A stretch of 64,000 nt of DNA from Sorangium cellulosum (GTDB lineage Bacteria > Myxococcota_A > Polyangia > Polyangiales > Polyangiaceae), in contig NZ_CP012670.1 of the NCBI RefSeq assembly GCF_004135735.1, positions 5,038,501 to 5,102,500 on the forward strand, given 5' to 3'. Made by a program: the position numbers and the translations under genes. This document shows, one piece after another, positions 34,137-41,889 of the stretch. A model generated the notes under the pieces. The model searched no databases and was not told the origin of the DNA. It worked only from the letters and a program-made list of their open reading frames with translations. Numbering within the stretch: position 1 is the first letter of the stretch; every line of letters begins with the position of its first letter.

Positions 34137-37115
34137 GTGAGCGCGTTCGAAGGCCGCCGCCGCGCCCTCGAGGCCGCCTACTCCCTCGCGGACAACGGCC
34201 TCGAGCGCCTCGTGATCCCGGGCGCGGATCCGTCGCGCGACCCGGCCGAGCTCCCGCTCCCCGCGGCCGGCCTGCCCGCGCGCATCGCCGGGCGCGTGGC
34301 GCTGCTCCGGTTCGTGACCCCGCGCGACGTCGCGGCGCTCTCGCCGGCCGAGGTGCGCATCGAGGGCGCGACCGCGCGCTGGATGGTGACGGCCCCGGAT
34401 CTCGGGACGATCCAGGGGCTCGACGGCGCGCTGCAGCAGGACGAGCTCGACTGGTTCAGCGCGCTCGCCGCGGCCATCGACGCGTATCCAGGGCTGCCCG
34501 GGCGCTGGCTGATCGTGCACACGGAGGCGGCGCTGCCGGCGACCGTGACGGTCGCGCTCCGGGCGGGCCCGGGGAGCACGGCCCCGCCGAGCGGGTTCGA
34601 GGCGCGCCTCGCGTCGCTCCACGCCGCGCAGGACCCGCCGTTCACGGCCGCGGCGCGCGCCGCGTGGCTCAACGCGATCCACCACGTGCTGGTGGCGGAT
34701 CAGCGCCCGCTCCTGTCCGAGCGGCTCCGGCAGCGCGTGGTGTTCGTGCGCTTCGCGACCGCGTTCGGCGTGACCGACCTGCGCGCGTCGAGCCTGTCCA
34801 TCACCGGCGGCGTGCGCCAGCCCGAGGTGCGCGTGCGCTGGGCCTGGCCGCTCGCGGACATCGCCGCCGTGGTCGATCCCGAGCTGACCGGCGCGGAGCG
34901 CGCCGAGCTCGGGGCGTTCGCCGCCGAGCGCGCCGCGCGCGGGGACGCGGAGGCGTGGCTCGCCGTCTGCACCGAGGAGCGCGGCGACTTCTCGCTCTAC
35001 ACGCTGCGCGTGTCCGGAGACCCCCTCTTCGACGTCCTGCTCTCCGCCGCCACCGTCAACTTCAAGATCGACTGCCCCTCGCCGCTCGATTGCCGGACCG
35101 ACGCCTCCTGCGCGGCCGAGCCGCCCGCGCCGCCCGTCCTCGACTACCTCACCCGCGATTTCAACGGCTTCCGGCGGCTCCTCCTGGATCGGCTCGCCGT
35201 GCTCGGCGCGGCGGACGCCGAGCAGACCCCCGCGGGCATGGGGTCCGTGCTCGCGGATCTGATCGCGGCGCGCGCGGACCAGCTCGCGTACGCGCAGGAC
35301 GCGGTCGCGACCGAGGCGTACCTGCACACCGCGCGGCTCCGGCCCTCGGTGCGGCGCCACGCGCGCCTGCTCGACTACCGGATGCACGAGGGCGTGAACG
35401 CGCGCGCCTTCGTTCACCTCGCCGCGGGCGCGGGGGTGGACCGCGCGGACGCGGTCGCGGTCGGCGACCTGTTCCTCACGCGCCTCCTCGGCGCGAGCGC
35501 CCTCCTGCCGCCGAGCGCGCTCGAGGCGACGCTGCCGCCGGAGACGCAGGTGTTCCGCGCGATCCTGCCGCTCGGCAGGCTCGCCGAGGCGCACAACGAG
35601 ATCGCCATCTACGCCTGGGGCGAGAGCGATCTGTGCCTGCCCCGGGGCACGACGCGCTGCGCGCTCCTCGACGCGGGCCGCGCGCTGAAGCTCAAGAAGG
35701 GCGACCTCCTGCTCCTGGAGGCGACCGCCAGCGCGGCCACGCGGGCGGCCGAGGACGCGGACCCCGCCCTGCGCCACGTCGTGCGCCTCTCGAAGGAGCC
35801 GACGGAGGTCACGGATCCGCTCCTCGCGCAGGACGTCCTCGAGGTGGAGTGGCTCGTGGAGGACGCGCTGCCGTTCGACCTCCCGGTGCTGCAGGGCGGG
35901 CGTCCGCTCGCGGTCGCGCGCGGCAACCTCGCGCTCGTGGATCACGGCCGGCCCTTCACCGAGGCGCTCTCGGTCGCCTCGTGGGGCAGCCGCGGCCGGC
36001 TGGGGGCGCGGCTCGGCCGGACGGACCTGACGTTCGCGACCCCGCCGCCGATCTGGGACGACACCGCCGCGCCCGACTGGGAGAGCACGACGTGGTCCGC
36101 GAGCGAGGTGGTGCGCCAGGCGCCGCAGCGAGCGTTGCCCGACGTGACGCTGCGCGGGGACGACGGCGTGACGTGGGCGCCCCAGCGCGATCTCCTGGCC
36201 TCGGATCGCTCCGCGGCGGAGTTCTGGGTGGAGATGGAGTCGAGCGGCCGCGCGTGGATCCGCTTCGGCGACGGCACCACCGGCCGGAGACCCGGCGGCG
36301 ATGCCGCGTTCGAGGCGAGGTACCGCACGGGCAACGGCGTGCTCGGCAACGTCGGCGCCGGCGCCATCGCCCACCTCCTGTCGACGAAGCTCCCGGCCTC
36401 GGAGCTCGTGGCCGTGCGCAACCCGCTGCCCGCCACGGGCGGCGTCGATCCGGAGCCTCTGGACGTGGTGCGGAAGTCGGCGCCGTACGCGTTCCGGACG
36501 CAGGAGCGCGCGGTGACCCTGGCCGACTGGGCCGAGGTCGCGGGCCGGCACCGCGAGGTGCAGCGCGCGGTCGCGCGGATCGTGTGGACCGGGTCGTGGC
36601 ACGCGGTGCGCGTGCACATCGATCGCGTGGAGGGCCGCCCGGTCGACGCCGAGTTCATGGCGGAGATCACCGCGTTCCTGGAGCGCTATCGGATGGCCGG
36701 GTACGGGCTCGAGGTCCGGGGGCCCGAGCACGTGCCGCTCGACATCGTGCTCGCGATCTGCGTCGAGCACGACGCCTGGCCCGAGGCCGTGGCGAGCAAC
36801 CTGCGGCGGGCGTTCGGCACCGGCCTCCTGCCCGACGGCACGCGCGCCTTCTTTCATCCCGACAACTTCACCTTCGGACAGAGCGTGTACCTGAGTCAGA
36901 TCGTCGCGACGGCCATGGCGGTGCCGGGCGTGCGCTGGGTCGACGCGCGGCCGGAGAACCCGGCGAACCATTTCCGGCGCTGGTCGACCGCCGGGCACGA
37001 CGAGCTCGCCTCGGGCGTGCTCCGCGTGGGGGCGCTGGAGATCATCCAGTGCGAGTCGAACCCGAGCGCGCCCGAGCGCGGTCGGATCCACTTCAACGTG
37101 GAGGGCGGAGCATGA
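34137..37115 (+). CDS. Large baseplate wedge protein (gp6/baseplate-J-like, Pvc11-like)
   Basis: A 992-aa protein starting at GTG 34137, directly after the gp25 stop. Residues 1 to ~330 form an extra N-terminal domain with repeated alpha/beta units. The conserved wedge part begins VLDYLTRDFNGFRRLLLDRL, the usual N-terminus of eCIS 'putative baseplate assembly proteins', and includes LRPSVRRHARLLDYRMHEGV and the baseplate-J stretch WIRFGDGTTGRRP, RYRTGNGVLGNVGAGAI. The extra N-terminal domain makes it longer than typical Pvc11. It should form the wedge ring with the next gene product. Confidence 0.87.
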   Translation: MSAFEGRRRALEAAYSLADNGLERLVIPGADPSRDPAELPLPAAGLPARIAGRVALLRFVTPRDVAALSPAEVRIEGATARWMVTAPDLGTIQGLDGALQQDELDWFSALAAAIDAYPGLPGRWLIVHTEAALPATVTVALRAGPGSTAPPSGFEARLASLHAAQDPPFTAAARAAWLNAIHHVLVADQRPLLSERLRQRVVFVRFATAFGVTDLRASSLSITGGVRQPEVRVRWAWPLADIAAVVDPELTGAERAELGAFAAERAARGDAEAWLAVCTEERGDFSLYTLRVSGDPLFDVLLSAATVNFKIDCPSPLDCRTDASCAAEPPAPPVLDYLTRDFNGFRRLLLDRLAVLGAADAEQTPAGMGSVLADLIAARADQLAYAQDAVATEAYLHTARLRPSVRRHARLLDYRMHEGVNARAFVHLAAGAGVDRADAVAVGDLFLTRLLGASALLPPSALEATLPPETQVFRAILPLGRLAEAHNEIAIYAWGESDLCLPRGTTRCALLDAGRALKLKKGDLLLLEATASAATRAAEDADPALRHVVRLSKEPTEVTDPLLAQDVLEVEWLVEDALPFDLPVLQGGRPLAVARGNLALVDHGRPFTEALSVASWGSRGRLGARLGRTDLTFATPPPIWDDTAAPDWESTTWSASEVVRQAPQRALPDVTLRGDDGVTWAPQRDLLASDRSAAEFWVEMESSGRAWIRFGDGTTGRRPGGDAAFEARYRTGNGVLGNVGAGAIAHLLSTKLPASELVAVRNPLPATGGVDPEPLDVVRKSAPYAFRTQERAVTLADWAEVAGRHREVQRAVARIVWTGSWHAVRVHIDRVEGRPVDAEFMAEITAFLERYRMAGYGLEVRGPEHVPLDIVLAICVEHDAWPEAVASNLRRAFGTGLLPDGTRAFFHPDNFTFGQSVYLSQIVATAMAVPGVRWVDARPENPANHFRRWSTAGHDELASGVLRVGALEIIQCESNPSAPERGRIHFNVEGGA

Positions 37116-39688
37116 GCGCGACCGGATGCTGCGAGCCCGCGGAGCCCGAGCGCGACAACCCCCCCGGGCAGCCGGCCCTGCGCTACCGCACGGGCACGTG
37201 GGCGACGTTCCGCGCGGCCATGGTGGCCAGGCTGCCGCTGCAGACGGTGCCGCCCGATCGAGAGGACGGCGCGCGGCCCCTCCAGGCGCTCACCGCGCGC
37301 GACGCGTCCGACCCGACCATCGCGCTCCTCGACGCCGCGGCGTGCGCGCTCGACGTGCTCACGTTCTATCAGGAGCGCCACCTCAACGAGGTCTTCATCG
37401 GCACCGCGACGGAGCGCGTGTCGCTGGTGCAGATCGCGCGCGCGCTCGGGTACGAGCCCAGCCCGGGCGTCGCCGCGTCGGGCTACCTCGCGCTCACGGC
37501 GTCGCCGCTCTCGACCGGGCCCGTGATCGTGCCGGCCGGCGCCGCGGTGATGGCCCTCCCCGAGGGCAACGCCCCGCCGCCCATCTTCGAGACGAGCGAG
37601 GCGATCGAGGCGCTCGCGGCGTACAACGCGCTGCCCGTCACGAAGCGGAAGCCGCTCACGCCGCTCGCCACGGGCGACGGCTGGGTCTGGGTCTCGGGCG
37701 TGGCCACGCGCGCGCAGCGCGGCGACGGCGTGCTGCTCTACGGCGCCGATCGCGACGCGACCCCGGGGAGCGAGCGGTGGGAGTTCCGGCGCATCACCTC
37801 GATCGAGATCGACGCCGCGCGCGATCAGACGAAGCTCGTGTTCGAGCGCGGGCTCGGCGACTCGAGGACGCCTCCGCCCGAGCAGGTGCTCGCGGTCTTG
37901 ATCTTCCGAAACCGCGCCTCCCTCTTCGGGCACAACGCGCCGGACTGGAAGACCCAGTCGGACCAGGCGCAGCTCACCGCGTGGTGGAGCGCCGGCGGCA
38001 CGATGAGCGGCGTGCCCACCGAGGGCACGGACGGCCGCACGCGCCTGCTCAGCCGCACGCACCCCGATACGAAGGCTCCGTGGCCGGTGACCGAGTGGCC
38101 CAGGTTCGCGCTGTCCGAAGAGTCGGCGGTGAAGAACGGCTTCGTCGACCTCGACCGCGAGTACGCGGGCATCGTGCCCAGGAGCTGGGTGGTGCTCGCC
38201 GACCCGTACAACGTCGAGGCGTACCGCGTGCTCCGGGCGAGCCCGAGATCGCGCGTGGACTTCACGCTCACGGCCAAGGTCACGCGGCTCAAGCTCGAGG
38301 GCGAGCGACTCGACGAGCTCGATCGCCGCGCGACCACGGTGTGGTGCGAGCCCGACGCGTTCCTCCGTGTCGGTGAGCCCGACACGAGCGCGGTCACGGG
38401 CGCGACCGTCACGCTGAACGGCGTGTTCTCCGGCCTCGGGGACAGAATGCTGTCCGTGTACGGCCCGGACGCCTCGACCGGCAGCCCGCGCGGCGAGGTC
38501 GTGAAGATCGTCGCTGCGAGCGTGGCGGACGGCCTCACGACGCTCACGCTGGACCCGCCGCTCGCCGGCGCGTACCTGCGGGACGCCGTGGTGCTGAACG
38601 CCAACGTGGCGCGGGCCACGCACGGCCAGACGGCGCCGAGCGAGGTGCTCGGCAGCGGCGACGCGGCGCAGCCGCTCCAGCGCTTCGTCCTCAAGGGCAA
38701 GCCGCTCACGCACGTGTCCTCGCCCGCGGATCCGAGCGGCGCGGAGCCGGCGCTCACCGTGCGCGTCGGAGGCGTGGCGTGGAGCCGCGTGCCCTACTTG
38801 CACGGCCAGGCACCGGACGCGCTCGTGTACGCGCTCCGCTACGCGTCGGACGGGACGACCGTCGTGGAGTTCGGCGACGGGATCACGGGAGCGCGTCTCC
38901 CCGGCGGCGCGGAGAACGTCGTCGCCTCGTACCGCACGGGGCTCGGCCTCGCGGGGGAGGTCGGGCCGGGCCGCGCCTCGCTGCTCACGCGAAAGCCGGC
39001 GGGGATCGACGGCGCCATGAACCCGACCGCGTTCTCCGGCGGCGCGGATCCCGAGGGGCCGGACGAGATCCGGCGGAACGCGCCGACCACCGTGCTCACG
39101 CTCGATCGCCTGGTGTCGCTCCAGGACTACGAGGATTACGCGCGGACGTTCGCCGGGATCGGCAAGGCGCTCGCGGTCGGCATCTGGGCCGGGCAGCGCC
39201 GCCTCGTCCACCTCACCGTCGCGAGCGCGAGCGGCAAGCCCCTGGCCCCGAGCGATCCCGTGATCGTGGACCTCGAGCTCTCGCTGCGCAGCTACCAGGA
39301 TCCCATGCACCGCGTCGTGATTGACAGCTACAGCGCGCGGTGGTTCGGCGTGGAGGCCCGGCTCCTCATCGACCCCGCCCATCGCTGGGAGGACGTCGAC
39401 GCGGCGGCGCGCGCGGCGCTCCTGTCGCGCTTCGACTTCGCGAGCCGCGCGTTCGGGCAGGGCGTGACGCCCGCCGAGGTCGTCCGCGTCCTCACGTCGG
39501 TGAAGGGCGTCCGCGCCGTGGATCTCGACGGGATCTTCCGCGTCGACGATCCGACCCAGGCTGCCCCGCCCGGCCTCGTCCTGGAAGCGCGCGGGCCCCA
39601 GACCAGCGGCGGTGCCCGGCAGATCGCGGAGCTCCTCCTCGTGTCCACGGCCGCTTCCGACGTCGCCCTGACGAGGATGTCCGAATGA
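37112..39688 (+). CDS. Second baseplate wedge protein (Pvc12-like)
   Basis: An 858-aa protein from ATG 37112 (ATGA overlap). Its opening (GQPALRYRTGTWATFRAAMVA, then DPTIALLDAAACALDVLTFYQERHLNEVF) is the conserved N-terminus of the second wedge protein in eCIS. The baseplate-J-like signature recurs near residue 590: VVEFGDGITGARLPGGAENV and SYRTGLGLAGEVG, followed by RLVSLQDYEDYARTFAG. It pairs with the preceding protein as a heterodimeric wedge. A short direct duplication covers the 3' end and the next start. Confidence 0.87.
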   Translation: MSATGCCEPAEPERDNPPGQPALRYRTGTWATFRAAMVARLPLQTVPPDREDGARPLQALTARDASDPTIALLDAAACALDVLTFYQERHLNEVFIGTATERVSLVQIARALGYEPSPGVAASGYLALTASPLSTGPVIVPAGAAVMALPEGNAPPPIFETSEAIEALAAYNALPVTKRKPLTPLATGDGWVWVSGVATRAQRGDGVLLYGADRDATPGSERWEFRRITSIEIDAARDQTKLVFERGLGDSRTPPPEQVLAVLIFRNRASLFGHNAPDWKTQSDQAQLTAWWSAGGTMSGVPTEGTDGRTRLLSRTHPDTKAPWPVTEWPRFALSEESAVKNGFVDLDREYAGIVPRSWVVLADPYNVEAYRVLRASPRSRVDFTLTAKVTRLKLEGERLDELDRRATTVWCEPDAFLRVGEPDTSAVTGATVTLNGVFSGLGDRMLSVYGPDASTGSPRGEVVKIVAASVADGLTTLTLDPPLAGAYLRDAVVLNANVARATHGQTAPSEVLGSGDAAQPLQRFVLKGKPLTHVSSPADPSGAEPALTVRVGGVAWSRVPYLHGQAPDALVYALRYASDGTTVVEFGDGITGARLPGGAENVVASYRTGLGLAGEVGPGRASLLTRKPAGIDGAMNPTAFSGGADPEGPDEIRRNAPTTVLTLDRLVSLQDYEDYARTFAGIGKALAVGIWAGQRRLVHLTVASASGKPLAPSDPVIVDLELSLRSYQDPMHRVVIDSYSARWFGVEARLLIDPAHRWEDVDAAARAALLSRFDFASRAFGQGVTPAEVVRVLTSVKGVRAVDLDGIFRVDDPTQAAPPGLVLEARGPQTSGGARQIAELLLVSTAASDVALTRMSE

Positions 39689-39721
39689 GCGCCCGTCCGA
39701 AGAGGATGTCCGAATGAGCGT
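39673..39721 (+). repeat. 29-bp tandem duplication at a gene junction
   Basis: The block gaggatgtccgaatgagcg occurs at 39673-39691 and again 29 bp later at 39702-39720. The first copy contains the stop of the wedge gene and an ATGA start that opens only a 10-codon frame (39685-39717). The second copy carries the start actually used by the next gene at 39714. A single coupled junction was evidently duplicated. Confidence 0.85.
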
Positions 39722-41879
39722 CCGCGAGACCCTTTACGCGCAGCTCCCTGCGGTCTACCGCCGCCGCGACGCCGAGCTCGGCGGCCCGCTGCGCGCGTTG
39801 CTCGCCATCATCGACGAGCAGCTCCAGGCGGTCCAGGCCGACATCGAGACCGCCTGGGACAACGCCTTCATCGAGACCGCCGAGGAGTCGCTGGTCCCTT
39901 ACATCGGCGAGGCGCTCGGCCTCCCGGTCGCGCGCGAGGTGCGCGCCATCGCGTTCAGCCGGAGGGCCTTCGTGGCCAACACGATCGGCTACCGGAGGCG
40001 CAAGGGCACGGCGGCGATGCTCGAGCTGCTCGCTCGCGATCTCACGAACTACCCGGCGCGCGTGGTGGAGCTCTTCACCCGCATGACGTGGAACGAATCC
40101 ATCAGCCACCCGACGGGGCGCCCCGCGACGCTGGACATCCGGCGCACGAGCGCGCTCGAGCGCCTCGGCGGTCCCTTCGAAGAGGCGACGCGCACCGCCG
40201 AGGTGCGCCGGATCGCGTCGGGGCGCGGCACGCACAACCTGCCCAACGTCGGGTTGTTCCTGTGGCGCACGCGCATCTGGCCGCTCGCGGGCGTGACCGC
40301 GACGTCCATGTCGCTCGCCGGCCAGGCGGCGTATCGATTCAGCCCCCTCGGCGAGGATCGGCCGCTCTACGCCGCGATCGAGACCGAGACCGATCCCTCG
40401 GCGATCGCGACCGAGGCCTCGGTGCCCCTCGCGCTGTCCAGGCGGCGGCTCTGGGCGCGGGCGCGCGCGCTGAAGGCGGACATGACCTGGCCGTTCTGGA
40501 TCGAGGTCCACGGCCGCGACGCCGGCGACGCCCCCGTCGTGCGCAAGGTGGCCCCCGGCCAGATCGACATCTGCGACCTGTCGGCGATCGCGACGGTGCC
40601 CGCCGAGCCTGCCCCTGACCGCGTCGAGGTCGATCCGCAGATCGGCCGCCTCGTGCTCGGCGCCGATTTCACGGCCGGGCTGAGCGACATCGAGGTCACG
40701 ACCGGGCATTTCATCGCGACCACGGGCGAGCTCGGCGCCGGCCCCTGGGAGCGCGACGCGCTCGTGCAGGAGTGGCTCGCGCGCTGGACCGGGGCGCCCG
40801 AGAGCCGGACGGTCACCTTCCAGGTCCTCGTGGTGCGCGACGGCGCCGGCCCGGACATCGTGGCCACGCTCGACGACGCCATCCAGCAGTGGAACAGCCT
40901 CGTCGCTGGTCTCCCCGACGACGAGGCCAGGAGCCGCGCGCTGGGCCTGATCCTCGTCGGCGACAGCCGCACGCACGCGGCCCCGGCCACCGCCATCGAG
41001 ATGCCCTCCGGCGCGGTGCTCGGCGTCCTCGGGGCGACCTGGCCGGAGCCCCCGAACGGCGCTCCGCCCGGCCGCCCGAAGGGGCAGCTCGCCGCGGACT
41101 CCGTGCGGCCCATCGTGGTCGGCGACCTTCGTGTCCGCGGCGCCGCGACCACCGCCGAGAACCGCGGCGAGCTGCTCGTCAGCGGCCTCGTCGTCACGGG
41201 CCGCGTGGTCGCCCTGGCCGGCTCGCTCCAGGGGCTGCGCCTCGTGTCGGCCACGGTGCTCGGCGCGAACGCGATCGACGTGGTCACCGCGAACGCCGAC
41301 AACGCCGCGCTCGAGGTCCACGCGTCCCGCTCGATCCTCGGCGACATCGAGGCGGCCGGCGCGATCGGCGGCATCCACCTGACCGACACCGCCGTCACGG
41401 GCCAAGTGCACGCGCCCGAGACCGCGATGACCGCGGACGGGTCCACGGTGCTCGGCGCGTGCGAGCTCGGCGCGCTCAGCGCGTCGAGCTCGATCTTCGC
41501 CGGCCTGATGACCGTGGAGCAGCACCAGGAGGGGTGCCTGCGCTTCTGCTACGTGCCGGCCAGCAGCCGGACGCCCCGGCGGTTCCGGTGCCAGCCCGAC
41601 CTCGCGCTGGAGGAAGCCACCCAGGCCGGCGACGCGTCCGTGGCGGCGCTGGTGCCCCTCCGCGTCCGCCCGCGCTTCGTCAGCGCCGATCCGATGGCGC
41701 CGGGCTTCTTGGTGCTCGCCCCGGACGCGGCGCCCGAGCTCCGGGGGGCCGCGGAGGACAGCGGCGAGCCCGGCTCGTGGAACCACCTGCAGCACGGGAT
41801 CCGCCTCGCCAATCTCCGCAACGCTCTCCCTCAATTCCTGCGCTTCGGCCTGGAGCCGGGCATTTTCTTCCTCGTGTGA
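39714..41879 (+). CDS. eCIS tail/baseplate protein with gpI-like N-terminus and beta-helical C-terminus
   Basis: A 721-aa protein. Residues 1 to ~130 resemble the phage tail protein I group: LYAQLPAVYRRRDAELGG, LLAIIDEQLQAVQADIETAWDNAFI and SLVPYIGEALGLP, then a KGTAAMLELLARDLT helix. The C-terminal third repeats short strands (GELLVSGLVVTGRVVALAGS, ASRSILGDIEAAGAIGGIHL) like a right-handed beta-helix, suggesting a peripheral or receptor-facing part. Its start lies in the duplicated junction block. Confidence 0.78.
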   Translation: MSVRETLYAQLPAVYRRRDAELGGPLRALLAIIDEQLQAVQADIETAWDNAFIETAEESLVPYIGEALGLPVAREVRAIAFSRRAFVANTIGYRRRKGTAAMLELLARDLTNYPARVVELFTRMTWNESISHPTGRPATLDIRRTSALERLGGPFEEATRTAEVRRIASGRGTHNLPNVGLFLWRTRIWPLAGVTATSMSLAGQAAYRFSPLGEDRPLYAAIETETDPSAIATEASVPLALSRRRLWARARALKADMTWPFWIEVHGRDAGDAPVVRKVAPGQIDICDLSAIATVPAEPAPDRVEVDPQIGRLVLGADFTAGLSDIEVTTGHFIATTGELGAGPWERDALVQEWLARWTGAPESRTVTFQVLVVRDGAGPDIVATLDDAIQQWNSLVAGLPDDEARSRALGLILVGDSRTHAAPATAIEMPSGAVLGVLGATWPEPPNGAPPGRPKGQLAADSVRPIVVGDLRVRGAATTAENRGELLVSGLVVTGRVVALAGSLQGLRLVSATVLGANAIDVVTANADNAALEVHASRSILGDIEAAGAIGGIHLTDTAVTGQVHAPETAMTADGSTVLGACELGALSASSSIFAGLMTVEQHQEGCLRFCYVPASSRTPRRFRCQPDLALEEATQAGDASVAALVPLRVRPRFVSADPMAPGFLVLAPDAAPELRGAAEDSGEPGSWNHLQHGIRLANLRNALPQFLRFGLEPGIFFLV

Positions 41880-41889
41880 GGCCACAGCC

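Noticed and set aside
33897..37091. A 1064-codon minus-strand frame under the baseplate gene
   Set aside because: Antisense shadow; the plus strand encodes a clear Pvc11-like protein coupled to its neighbours.
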